This document shows, piece after piece, positions 25,254 to 38,700 of a DNA stretch of 64,000 bases. The notes beneath the pieces were generated by a model. The model was given only the letters and a program-made list of their open reading frames with translations, was not told the DNA's origin and did no database searches. Made by a program: the position numbers and the translations under genes. Each line of letters starts with the position of its first letter. Position 1 is the first letter of the stretch. Origin of the DNA: Watersipora subatra (Eukaryota > Bryozoa > Gymnolaemata > Cheilostomatida > Watersiporidae); NCBI RefSeq assembly GCF_963576615.1, contig NC_088714.1:45541772-45605771 (forward strand). The letters run 5' to 3'.

Positions 25254-26544
25254 TTCAGTAGATTAACAACCCCTTACAGCATAGCAACAAACGTGATATA
25301 TTGTTTCAGTGCTTCTATAAAGCAATGGAAATAAAGTTGTTGTTGAACAAACTAACGAAGGACATATAAAGGTTATACTTTTCGTAGTGATCGACTTTTG
25401 ATGAAGCATGAAACAGGGCGATTTATGCTAGCTAGTCTTCGGACTACGTTAGCCCTGCGCATTGAACTCGGAACGTTTTATACATTTGCAGCTATGCTCG
25501 AGTTCTATAAAGCTTTCCATCGGAGTTGTCAGTTAAAGAGGGCATAACTACAATAGCCAATTTTGTGCTTTAGTAGATTAAAATAAAAAAGTAGATTCGA
25601 GGCCTTGTCAGGAAATTTCATAAATTTAAAACAATTAACAGACAAGCTTTCACACTAATATATTTGCTTGCTAATTTTGCTCAAGCATCAAAGAATATAG
25701 ATGCCAGAGAGTGTCCAAAAAACTTGACAGTTTTGAAGTTTTACTGCAAATTGTGAGTCAAAAGATAGCTGTACAATATATTTAGTTTTTTATGCTGCAT
25801 GTTTTTCATTTTTCATTACAAAATATCAAATATTGGCCTTGAAGGTATTACCACTAAAAAACTTTTCTAAATCCATCTTTTTCCATGAAGAAAAATGCTT
25901 CATTTATTTTGCACTAGTCTTTTTGTTGTGGGTGACAGGCCGCAAACCGTATTTCATGGTCTAGTCCTAAAATTTTACCTGCAGACACTGAAATTACAAT
26001 CTTATGAATATTTTATATAGTTGTTTCAAAACGTTAAACTGCCATAATGCCGGATTTAAAAATATTCATAAACATGCTGAGCCATAATTAATAATGCATT
26101 TAGAGCAAGTATAAGCTACTGGTCAGTTTTACCAATTTATTTGAAGAATAAAATGAAGAAACAAACATAGTATTCACAAACTCCACATGTAATAGAATCT
26201 TACTTAATCAAAATTGAACTAGCTACCCAAGAAAAGAAAGCGAAATAAAGTTTGGAAAAAAATATATCTAATTGACCCAATTAACTATACAATAAAACTA
26301 CTAATTCTTGAAATCAACAATAAAATCAAACACTTAAATAATGAAAATAGTGCCTTTTTTTCATGAAAAAGTGGTCCTCAGAAAACTTTCATAATATCAA
26401 CATCAAAAATGGCTGCAAAAGCAGTAAGAGAGGAACAATTCAGACGAGTGATGAAGAACTATTGAAACTTTGCGATACACTTTGCTATACGTATTAAACA
26501 GAGAATGCTTGTCATACAAACTTTGAAATAAACTGCTAGCAACA
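25254..26544. promoter_or_regulatory. Compact interval: SRCR-ZP 3' UTR and C19orf47 promoter/5' UTR
   Basis: Only ~1.3 kb separates the SRCR-ZP stop codon from the C19orf47 start; both genes are on the minus strand. A minus-strand AATAAA lies near 25912-25917, a possible polyadenylation signal, though rather far from the stop. The relatively GC-rich stretch ~25420-25530 is the likeliest C19orf47 promoter. No TATA box is called. Confidence 0.4.
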
Positions 26545-26802
26545 CTAAAAAACTAGTCCTAACAAAATAGGCAGCAGTGAACAAGAAAGACTTGAAAGAA
26601 ATTGATTAGCTGTAGATGAGAGAAATGGGAGCGATTCTGAATCCTCATTTGTCTGCAAGGCAGTTTTCCGATACTGATCTGTAATGACTTCCTCTTCTTT
26701 GAAGATCATGCTTTTTTCAGAAACTAACTCCACATCCACAGGAGATGCAAAATAAATAGGACCCTGCATCACATTTTTGGTCTCGTGTTGATTGTCGTCC
26801 GC
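26545..26802 (-). CDS. SRCR-ZP exon 11 (C-terminal propeptide, stop)
   Basis: Acceptor attatag|GCGGAC; 85 codons and TAG at 26547-26545. Holds GPIYFAS, likely the external hydrophobic patch that blocks premature ZP polymerisation, a charged middle, and SSLSCSLLPILLGLVF at the end, a GPI-signal-like tail without a basic stop-transfer segment. Confidence 0.92.
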   Translation of the reverse strand, partial: ADDNQHETKNVMQGPIYFASPVDVELVSEKSMIFKEEEVITDQYRKTALQTNEDSESLPFLSSTANQFLSSLSCSLLPILLGLVF

Positions 26803-29800
26803 CTATAATAAAACAAGATATGCAGTAGTGCACTTAATCGACCTTCAATAAGGTTACATCTATTTGGACAATAAATTTGGAGCAGAACAGAAAAAATTGA
26901 AGTTCATATGAAATAAAAAAATAAATGAACTTTTTCACTTTTGCCCTCCAATATACCTCTGTGCTAAGTTTAGCGATATGTGCAGCTCAATTATTACTTT
27001 CAGTGAGTTACTAATATAGACTTTCAGAGAGTTAATAGAGTTACTAATAGAGACTTTCAGATAGTTAATAGAGTTACTAATGGAGACTTTCAGAGAGTTA
27101 ATAGAGTTACTAATATAGACTTTCAGAGAGTTAATAGAGTTACTAATAGAGACTTTCAGAGAGTTAATAGAGCTACTAACAGATACTTTCAGAGAGTTAA
27201 TAGAGGTACTAATAGAAACTTTATTCCCTTTATTCATCAATGTTTCATTAGGTAGGGCAGGCCTCGTGCAAACATAAATCTTTCAGCATCAGTACAAGCA
27301 CATTTTTACTAAGTGTTTTTTTTAGTTCGATGTACTCTATAGAATTGTTGATTGTTGATGCAATTATCGTCAACAGAAACAAAACATATTCACTGAACTT
27401 CCATATTTGCGGATATTTTTCACCAGTTTGTTACTCTTACAAAAAATAATTGCAGGCACTGTCTTACAATAACAGATTGTAAGTACATTTTATATAAATT
27501 CTTGCCCATTGCTGCACCACATCCAGTGCAAGTTTCCAAACTAATAGACTTCTTTCTGAATGACTTACTTTCTTGTTATTAGCTCGCTGTTTATTGCTAG
27601 CAACTATCAGAACCTATTTATAAGGCTGATAATTCAGATCAGTAGCAACTAGTCCATAGAATTTTAATTCGAAACTAATCGCATCAAATTTTATTATACT
27701 ATAATAAACTGATACGAATTAACTCTGTAAAGAAGATGCTAAATCCTATTAGCATGTATTGATCCTGACAGTCGTATCTTACAAAACTAACTTCAAATCA
27801 TTGAAAGATTTTTCATTCAACCTTTTCTAAAAAAAAACAAAGGCCCTGCCTAATGAAAACATTTTGAGATAGTAAAATATTCACGGGCCTGCGAATTTAT
27901 GTGAATCTAATGGTTCTACAAGAATCACTATTCAGAGCATGGAAAGGGAGTTATCTTATCTATTATCCCTAGTACAATCAGTTAGTATATTTCAAACATA
28001 TGCACTTATTTTGATCCAATATTTGTTTCATATATCAAAACCATTGTATGTAAGAGCGAATACTCCTAGATGAACACATCGCGTTTTGTTTCATTTTCTT
28101 CGCGCTCTTAAACTCAACAATACATACTTTTAATAAATTACTACACACATTAAAACAAGCTCACCACCTAAAACTATGTGAAAACCTAAATGTAAAACAA
28201 ATGAAATTATAAGTAAGAAACCAAACAAATATAATAATAATAACTGATAAAAAAGGCTTTATAGTCACATTCCCTTTATGCTGAAGCAAACTACGGATAA
28301 ACTGTGGTGATAGGAGAGAGATGATTATTAGGTAGAGGTAATAATAGAGATAAGGAGCTTATCTAACTTACACTGATAAAACTATAAATTAACACAAACT
28401 AGTTTCATATTTTTTCGTTTTTATAATTAATTTTTGAGAAAAAACTATGTTGAATTATTATTATTCAGCCACTATTTCCATTTTGACTAGTTTTAGATAT
28501 TATTTTATGCGCATCACTTTAAGAGACTTCTTCTGAAACTCGTCAAAGAATTATTCTAGATTCTTTGCTCATTGTTTGTTTTTTTTATGAGATAAACCCA
28601 AATTGGTTTACAAGATTTCAAAGGAAAGGGGAAGCACTGCTAATGCTATTTAAACGCCCTCAACTAAGTACTGATTTACAAAGTCACAAGGTGCAAGGTT
28701 TTGATGAACTCAGAATGTTGCATGCTGGAATTTACATAGTGAGCCAAGACAAAAAATTTCTCAAAACTGATTTTTGTTGGAATTTTTAGATGCTGAGGTA
28801 GTCAAAGTCATGGTTTGACTGGTTAAATGACAGTAAGTATGCCAACATATTCGGGATATGAAGCAACCGTAAATGAATCTAACAGAAAATCAATCGAAAT
28901 ATTTCTTAACAGAATGACTTACTAATTAAACATATGTAGTGCCTTCCCAGTGTTTGTGAATACATCAATAACTCACCTTTTCAGAATCTCGTCTACGGCG
29001 GCTAACGCAGGTCTGGTCACAGGGTGAAATCTTCTCACTATTGAGACAGACGATAGCCTGACAGTGGACATAAACAAATGTCTGATTGATAAACTTTAAG
29101 CTCTGTAGTCGGAAGCCAAACATGGTCTCATTCAGCGGGAATATTCTCACAGTTGGGTCAGTGGGACACCTAAAGCCAACATAAAAATGCTTTGAAGCAA
29201 CAAATATATATAACACTATGAGATACATGACTATATTGTGTTGTTACTTGATTTTCATTCCATTAGCGTGCTGTATCAATCCAAAATGTCTACAGTAGGT
29301 CCCGTTTCTTGGAAGTTTACTTTTTCGGATTCTCCATTGCCTAAACATGTTTGATGTAGTCGTGTACGTCCAAAGCGTGACAACTTAGACCGATAGGTGG
29401 CTCTCGCAACAGATGAAAACTGATGACGTGAGCGACACATGTGCACGAGTTTTCGCCAGAGTGTTGTAATGAGCGAGTGATGTACTAAAATTTTCATTAA
29501 TTTTTATTGCTGCTATTAATACTATACTGTACCCTATTGCAGGTATAACTATATATTACTCTCTTATGTATACTCTATATGCTTATCTATACATATATTT
29601 CTCAAAGTTGGCTGTGTGCATGTGTGCAGTTTCAGCTACATCTATTAAAATCTTGGAATAAAGAAACCGTATTGCAGAAGATTTGATCCAATACCTTACC
29701 AATTCAGCCACACGGGCTTGAGCTTGATGTATTCATTAAGCAATATATGTCGCTATATAGCAGCAAATCCATCGGTTTTTGACGTCATCAAGCCGTTTGC

Positions 29801-32800
29801 ACACGCGCTTGTTCACGAAAAAGCTGCGATATTTGTAGAAAACGATTGTTATTCTTTTATTTAATAGTACTTTTGGTGTTGTTTTGATACTATAATAAAA
29901 AAATTGCAAACAAAAGCATCGTTTTCAAAAATTCTTTGCAGGAGCTTCGTGTTTTTAACGATAAAATTGTCTATAAAGATGACAATCTAGAAAGATGAAG
30001 ATCTAGAACAATGACGTCACAAAAACAAAAGATAGGCTACTGCTCTACCTCATGACGTATTGTGATGGCATGACGTCATGACAACACCAAAAGTCATGAC
30101 GTCATGACTTTTGGTGTTGTTTTGATACTATAATAAAAAAATTGCAAACAAAAGCATCGTTTTCAAAAATTCTTTGCAGGAGCTTCGTGTTTTTAACGAT
30201 AAAATTGTCTATAAAGATGACAATCTAGAAAGATGAAGATCTAGAACAATGACGTCACAAAAACAAAAGATAGGCTACTGCTCTACCTCATGACGTATTG
30301 TGATGGCATGACGTCATGACAAGCGGTAGCTCTTATTAGTAAGCTCACTCCAATTATCCATTGGCAATGAGTCAGGCTAATAGCAAGTGGCAAGCAACTC
30401 TCATCACTGCTAATTGTTTCTAAGCTGATTTTAATTACCCGGGCAGCGTCGGGTAACACAGCTAGTTGAACCATCTATTGTAACAGCGATTGTAGCCTCG
30501 AAGTATGTGTGCGAGACATTATAGGAGGTTAACTGTACAGTAAAATACACAATTTTCAGTGTCTAGACATGGTACAATCTATAGTAGTTCAAACAAGCCA
30601 AAGTTGGCTGTATACCAATATTTTATCTCACACTAAATATGACTTCAATAGAATAAAGACCAAAACATGTGTGATATTCATTATGGCGATAATGCTGGTT
30701 ACGCACAGATAATAGCAAACCACACAGCAAACCATAATAATTCACAACTTTTTGGTTGCCACTCCAGCCAATATGGTGTAGCTTGACTAAAAATGTGAGA
30801 CAACTTTCTCGAATAAATTTTGTAAAATTAATTCTATTCTATTTTTAGTACATGATCAGCGCATGTGCTAAAAATAAACATCATGCTTTATGCACCTAAT
30901 GTTTGCAATAAAAATGCCTTTTCAGCCCAAAAAGAAAGAAATTATGTCTGTTGACCTCGCACAAAAACGGTGGAGAAATGCTCACAACCACATATTTCCT
31001 TAAATTTTATTCATTAAAATCCACTCATTAAATTTCGTGCTTGGGTGGCAGGGCCTTAAAAATTTTTTTCATGCAAACTTTGTGGGAATATTAAAATGAA
31101 GCCTCATTGCAGTTGCAATGATTATTCGCCATTGTTAAAGACACAACAGCCAATGTTGTGAAAGTTGTGTTGTTGTGAAAGCTGTGTTGCCAATGTTGTG
31201 AAAGGGTCATTGCAGATCAAAATATAGACATTTTTCTGGAAAAAAATAAAAAGGCAAAAAGCTCCTGTTGTACAACATAGAGATACATACCTACCAACTA
31301 TGAGAGTATACACAGACATACCTATCAACTATGAGGGGATAAGAAGGGGTGGAGTTGCTGTACATGTCTGTGGTGGCCCAGCATTCTGGGATAATCTGCT
31401 TCACACGAACGTCTTCAGACCTCAAAAGCACAGCGACATTGAGAAACCCTCCCAGGGTCACGTTGTATGGGTAGGAAGTGATGGCAGATTGAAAATTGTC
31501 ATCCTGTATATAATAGAGAAAAATAACAGATGAATTACGAAACTTAAAAACACATTAATGACAATAGATCAGTTGTTCCTAACTTAGTTAGATGTATTGA
31601 ACCCTACAAATGTTGTATGTGCAGTCACTGAACATTTTGTAGTTGTAAATAAATATATTATATTATTTAAGTAAATGAAATAACTTGTGTCAACTTTACC
31701 AAGCCTGTGAGATTCCATTACCGGAAACCCCGCTCGATTGTACACAAGTTAAGAACAATTGCTATCAGTAAAACATTTTACAGTCCACCTAATTTGGTGT
31801 TACATGACTGTAATAGTTACGATGTAAGTTGTTTTGTAGATGAGTTAATGCTGTCCAACTAATGATGAGTCAACCAGAAAAGGTTGGATTAGGCCCACAT
31901 TTAAAATCAAATAAGGAATCTCCGGTGAGTTTAGCTAATGGCCAGTTTCCTCAATATTAGCGATAGTCGCAATACCAAAAGATCATTACAACCTGCGAAA
32001 ACTAATTTATGATGCAATGTTATTTTTCACCCAACATTTTATTGTACATAAATCAAATATTATTTTTCAGATTAACATCTGACTCTGATTGTCCATAGAT
32101 AATAATTAGCTTTGTAACCTAAAACAATCTTCTGAAGCTTTTAGCGAGACATATCTGTGGATTAACATATAACCCCGTATATGATCGTAATTCTGTGAGC
32201 AAAAGAAAACAAGCAATTTTTAACTGTATTGATTAGTCTTTAAAAGCGCACATATTGTACAACTTCTTTTTGAATGCCACGGCACTCTATTTTTCAATCC
32301 ATCCTCTGTAGTGACAGTCCAATAGAGGTGGTATTCAAATAAAGGCGAGCGTTGTATTTTTCAAATAGCTCGTCAGAATTTTGGAGATATAAATTTAACC
32401 CTTTTACAGGCAATGCGAATGTCGTCTATATTTTGCACTCTCCTTCAAGCAGAGTTACATTGGCCCTTTTTATTAGATGCACAAAATTTCCTAACTTACC
32501 TCCAACTAGGCGAAGATCTTTATATAAATACACATTGCAAAGCGTCAAAAATATTTTTACCAGTTGACAACTATTGCTTGCAATTAACCTGTGATGATAT
32601 TATAGCCTGTGTCTTGCTTAGCAATTTGTTGGAGCTTTCGGTCTTTTATTCAAACTGTATTTAACAATGTTGCATAAAAACTCATAGCATTCATTGATAT
32701 GTTTTCTACAGTTTACAATAAAAACTGGCATTTTATATGCAATAGAAGATGAGTTATGAGGGTCGATTCTTTATACGCCGAGTTCAAATAACCGCAAAGA

Positions 32801-35723
32801 TGCTATAGAACAATATGTTACAAATGTGGAAATTTATAAGTTATATAATACTAATCTATCAAATGCGAAAAATATAGATTTAAATACAAGTGACATAAAC
32901 AAACCATACTTATAATACATGCGGAAACAAAAATTACATTTTTGAAGAAAAATATTTGTGTCGTTTGTTCGGCCGGTTGCATTCTGGTTGTTGCACTTGT
33001 TCGAAACAATTTTATGTTTTGTCTGTTTAATACCTTAAGTCACAATGTCTTCTGACTTCAACTCTTATTCTGTGCTGCTGAACTAGTCGATATTAGCATC
33101 TAAACAATATTTTTAGCAGAGCAAAACATTTCACGATGCATTTCGCACAAATAATGATAAAATTTTAGCCTAATGAGCGCCAAGCGCAACTTTTAGCCAA
33201 AACTGATCCATCGTAAATGTCGTTTTCCACATAGACCGGGTTAAAAAAGGAACAAGGAATTTTTTATGGTCTTGCTCCAAAGTTTTAACCAAAGAAACTG
33301 AAAAGCTTTTGAGTTGGCAAACGGATTTCGATAAGCACAGAAACAATGAAAAAATTCATTGTTATTTATGTAACCGAGTCAATAGTAGGGCGACTTAGTG
33401 GATACTTTCTAGTGATCTATCGCTATTATGGGTTTGTAAAGGCTAAAAAATGTCAAAGTGGCGAGCAAATAGAGATGCCGTTCAATGAAAATATTCGCTC
33501 TATTTTTAAACCTTTTTCCTATAATAGTGCTAAAATGGAGGTGGCATTAGATTAGAGGTTTCACGGTATGTATGCCCATAGAACAGAAAGTGTTAACACA
33601 AGTTTTCATCAATATTATTATATTATTATTGAATTATTAGATTACCAACTGTCTATTGGTTTCCAGGTGTGTAGAACAACATGAACAAGGAAGCAGCTTC
33701 ATTTTTGCATGACACATATTAATTTAACACACAATGACGCAGATTTCTTACCGTGAATATGTACATGTTTACATCAAAGTTGCCAAAGCTAATCTGGGGT
33801 GGCACTGTTTGTGTGACAGGTACAAAGGGCTTGTTAGCAGTGTTTGCTCTAGCCATGACACAGTGTACTGGTAGCTGGAAAATGTGGGTGCGTTGCACGA
33901 CGTTCCCTGTTACCAAGTCATACTTGATGTAGGTGGAGTAGATGATGTGAGAGGTGTTGGTCTAAACATACAATAATATTTGCATTACTAAGTTCTTAAG
34001 CAGTAGGTAAACAAGATACTGATTTGGTGCAATAAATGAGGTAACACAATGGGAGTTGTTAAAAGGAATTGGCAAACAGCTAATGCAATGTTTCACTTTA
34101 TTACAGCGGGACCTCAGTGCTCGACCTCCTCCATACTCGAACAATTCAGTGCTCAACTAAAAAACTTGATTGGTAAATGCATCTGAAATTGAGCAGATTT
34201 GTGGTGCTTGAATTAGCTGAGTCGAGCCTGAGAATTCCGAGTGAGAATCAAAGGAACTGAGTCAAGCCGAACGTCCTTCCCGACCATTTAGCGAGCATAT
34301 AATCAACTCAGTGTTAGCGGAGTAAGACGTACATCTTTCGTTCGAGCATTTTTTGCCAGTTTTCCATTTTTTTTGTGTTGCTTTAGCTCGTAATAATGAG
34401 CTCAAAGAAAAACAGTGTAAACAAGGTCAAGTATTTTTCATTGGGATGAAGACGAATGAAAATGCTTACGACTAATTCTTATGAAAAAAAACATTTCAGC
34501 TTTCGAATAAACTAACAGACTGGTGCTTGGCCACCAAATTCAAATTAGTGGATGACACACATTTAACTCTATGAATAAATAACTATTTCAAATGTTGAAA
34601 TGCTAGGCAAAGACTTTAGGTGAGTCAAACTTATTCTTAAAAGCCAAAAACCAGTTTAACAGCAAATTTATAAATTGATCAATGTACAAGCATTAAATGA
34701 CATTTCATGTAGGGATAATTGTAAACCCAAATTAGAAAATGTCAGCTGCATTACCTCTTCTGTAACGGTACAGCCGGCATAGGAGATGCTAAGAGAAATA
34801 TAGGTGGCATTAGTGTTTTTTGTAATTTGACAATTAGCTGCAACAGAGGAAAGAGACAGCGCCGTCTCCTGAAGAGTTGGGTAAATAACTCTGTTGAAGG
34901 CTACCTCCATGCTTTCAGCATTACATATCACCTCTGGTGCTGGGGCTACAACACATACATATCGTCTTTGGTGCTGGGCTACAACACATATATTACCTCT
35001 GGTGCTGAGGCTACAACACATACATATCAACTCCGGAAACTAGGCTACAGCACAAAATGTCACCTCTGGAGCTTGGGCTACAACACAGAGATCTTCTGAA
35101 GCTACCACAAAAGCTTACCCTCACATGACAGCGACTTTAAATTCAAAATCAGGCACGCTTTTATGTTTATTTTAACCTAACTTTTGTTTCTCACTACCAG
35201 CAATAAACAGCAAACAAGCAGGCATTCAAAGGTTGAACCAGTCAGTAATTTTGTCATGCCTTTTTTATTTCAAAATCAATTGAATACAGGATACGATTAG
35301 ATAGCTTCACACAGGTGTAAATCAGATGCCCGTAATGTAATATGAACATGCACCATCAACTATATGTAGTTGACCTTTAGAAGAGTTAGACACAGCTAAC
35401 TAAACTGCTTTTTAAAGTCATTCAAAATTGCTCTACATGCATGTGTGGACAATTCCCTAGAGTTGGGCCAATCGCATACTCTGCCGACTCACTCTGACTC
35501 ATTCAAGAGCATCACAAGCAGTCTTATGCTACAAGCGAGTCAAGACATACTAGCTAAGGAATGAAATATTGAATTACCAAACAACCATTGCTAAAAGTTA
35601 GCAGTTGAATTGGTTTGAACAATAAGCCTTTTTATGATCACATTTAATCTATTTCATCGATGCCGATTTACTTAAATACGAATACGGCTCATTCCCATTC
35701 AAACACCAAATCTGTGCCATTTG

Positions 35724-35775
<52 letters not shown>

Positions 35776-38700
35776 TATATACTGATGAAGAAGAAGGTTG
35801 CAGTTCACTAGAAGAAAATGCTCAATATTAAAATAGAGCATTTGTTTCATGGTTGTTACCATTCATCAGGTAAAATTAAAATGATCTGAGTAGTATTTTT
35901 TAAGTAGTAAAATGTTTTAAAAGTTTTCAGTTCTTAATACATTATATATACAGTATATATATAAATCTTAGAGTTTGTTTGTTTTGTCTTATGTCCAGTT
36001 ATAACGATTAAGTTTTAGGAATGAAAACACTGCATGGAATTGGAATTCAACTCAGAAACTCTGGTTCTGCAGACGGGCGTGCTATCCGCGACACCACTCA
36101 GCCTAATTACCAAACTATGGAATAATTGTGCACATACTTATTGCACTTGCCAATCTTTAATGGTGATTGGTTAAAATATGCAGGCTTCGCACTGGAGCTA
36201 GCACACCTGAACTACTGGCCACTACTAGGAAAAAAATAAGTGCGCAAACATCTCCAAAATGCTATAGATATATGTAGGTATAGCATAAACTTAATTAAAC
36301 TCATAGCGCACACAAAAATAGACAAACACATTCATTTCACTTTTCACAGAAATAATACCTTCATTTACAAGTTAGAATGATTAATTTTGCATATTGAATA
36401 AAAAATATTTAAACTAAGCAAAAAAAAATTATAGCCCATGCAATATTTGCATACACACATATATTGAGAAATATATATATATATATATACTTATGTATAC
36501 AAAATACAAAATACCATCCTTTCACAATGGATCCTATTTATCATAAGCTTTCAGCATTTTAAAAATAAAGGTATTCATGAATAATAATGCATAGGGTGGC
36601 TCACACCTACAATCTATCAAGTACCAACAATTTCGTATAGTCATGTACCAGCAAGCATAGCAGAGACAACCCTAGTCCTCTCACAATTGTCAGAGGTTCC
36701 TGATTAAAAGTCAACTGATACACTCATTCCCTTAATGATGCCCACTACCTGTGTATAATTTGAAGTCACGCCAATCTTAGGAGTAAAAAATTGTAACAAA
36801 AGCTTTTACTATAAAAACCTTGACATTTAAGATACATAAGTGTATCAAGCTTGGCTGATCTTTCATCAATGCAAACAGCATACCCAATACGAATACTCCA
36901 CGAATGAATCATAATTGAATTGATGTCACGCACTATAGGAAGCTCAAAGCAGAATATACTAAAACTATGTCTGAGGTCATCACATGTAGTTCAGTCTGCA
37001 ACTACGATTTCGAATGCGGTTCCCTGACTAAACAGTTATTTCAAAACCTAAAAGGTTTTCAAGTTTTTGTAAGAAAGCAGAGATTTATGACAGAAAGAAG
37101 CATATTCTAAACCACTTAAATATAAAACTATCATTTAATGTTCTGCAGGAACAAGTAAACAGCAGCAACAGAAGCAGGCATATTCACCCTCTAGCCATTC
37201 CACTAAAATATCATATTGAATGTTCTGGTGTAGAAACTCACATCTCAAGTATTCAAATAAAATGATACGAATGTATCATAGTGTGCATCAGCTACATTGA
37301 AAGTGAGAGAATCCAATTTCCATTAAAGTCGACATGCGATGTTATTTCTAATTTGTACTGTTTTACATACTATTTCATGTTCTACCGAGGCTTAGCGTAT
37401 GCATAAGATAAACAACTTCATGTGGCACGTGTAAATCCACAAGATATAGCAGCATAAAGCAAAGAGGGTTCATAAAAGATTTAGCTCAATAAAATCAAGG
37501 GAGACATGAAATAAGATTGTCTAGTCATAGTAACCTGTAATACATGAGTAGGTAACTGTGCTAAGGATTAGGTTATTTAACACAAGACTACGACGATTAA
37601 TAGGATATATTGCGGCGGCAGATCGATGGGCCCAGGGTCAAGAGGGAAGGGACCGCTGAGAGGACTATAGGAGACCCTCCGAGACAACCTACACCATCAA
37701 AGGGATCGAGCCGAGCATTGACTCAACAGGAAGTATGGCCTTTGGTGGGGCCATATATATATATTATATATATACTATATACAGTCAAACATGGATAACT
37801 CGGCCACGGATAGCTCGAAAACATGGTTAATTCGAACAGTTTCTTTGGTCCGTTCCCACGTAATGATAAATTGCTATAGATAACTCGAACTCAACACTGT
37901 TAATTCGAACTGTTTTTTTGCCCAACGGCTACCGAAACGGTTGTTATCGCTTTAGAAAATCACTTTATTCAAAGCCATAGAGGTAAACCTCATATTTTCG
38001 TAATTCATAAGCGTTGTTATTACCACCATCGGCAAAATAATTTTGTCAACGACTTTTCTAAAGGTTGGGTCAAATTTGATTTATACTGCTATACGATTAA
38101 TAGCACGGGCTTGCCGGGTCACGCGCGCAAGGATTTTCGCCACGCACATACAAAACAAAAACAGCATGTTGTTTTGTATGTGCGTGGCGAAAATCCTTGA
38201 GTGCGTGACCCGGCTAGCCCGTGACGAATAGTTTTTCGACGTTGATTCCGTGTTGAATCAACGTCGGAGTGTTGAATGTTTAAAACGTCTTAAGAATTGT
38301 TTTTATTAAACGTATACGTGTCTTAGCTAAAAAAAACTATTCATCGTTTGACCTAAACACAGAATACGTGTGTACATTCAATAAGTATCCATTCAAAAAG
38401 CGTGAGTGATATACAATGTACCGTTAAACCTCGTAAAACGTTTAATTGAACTGCCTCGGAGTGTTGCTCTTAACGAATCCCAGGTAAAGTAAAGGATTTT
38501 TCTTTGGTAACTTTTTCTTGAAGTTGCATAAACTTCAAGAAAAGTCGGCAAAATTGATTGTGGGTAAAACGCTCAAAAGAAAAAGATGTTTTTTCTTTTG
38601 AGCATTTCAACAACGATCAAGTTTTGCCAATGTCAATCTAAAAAAACGTCCTGGCAATAACATCACCTCAAACAACAAACCAATCTCAAGTGATAGAAAA

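Noticed and set aside
34080..34350. Additional pogo/Tigger-like element (GCGGGACCTCAGTGCTCGAC)
   Set aside because: The left-end-like motif and GAGTCGAGC-type repeats are suggestive, but no matching inverted right end could be found.
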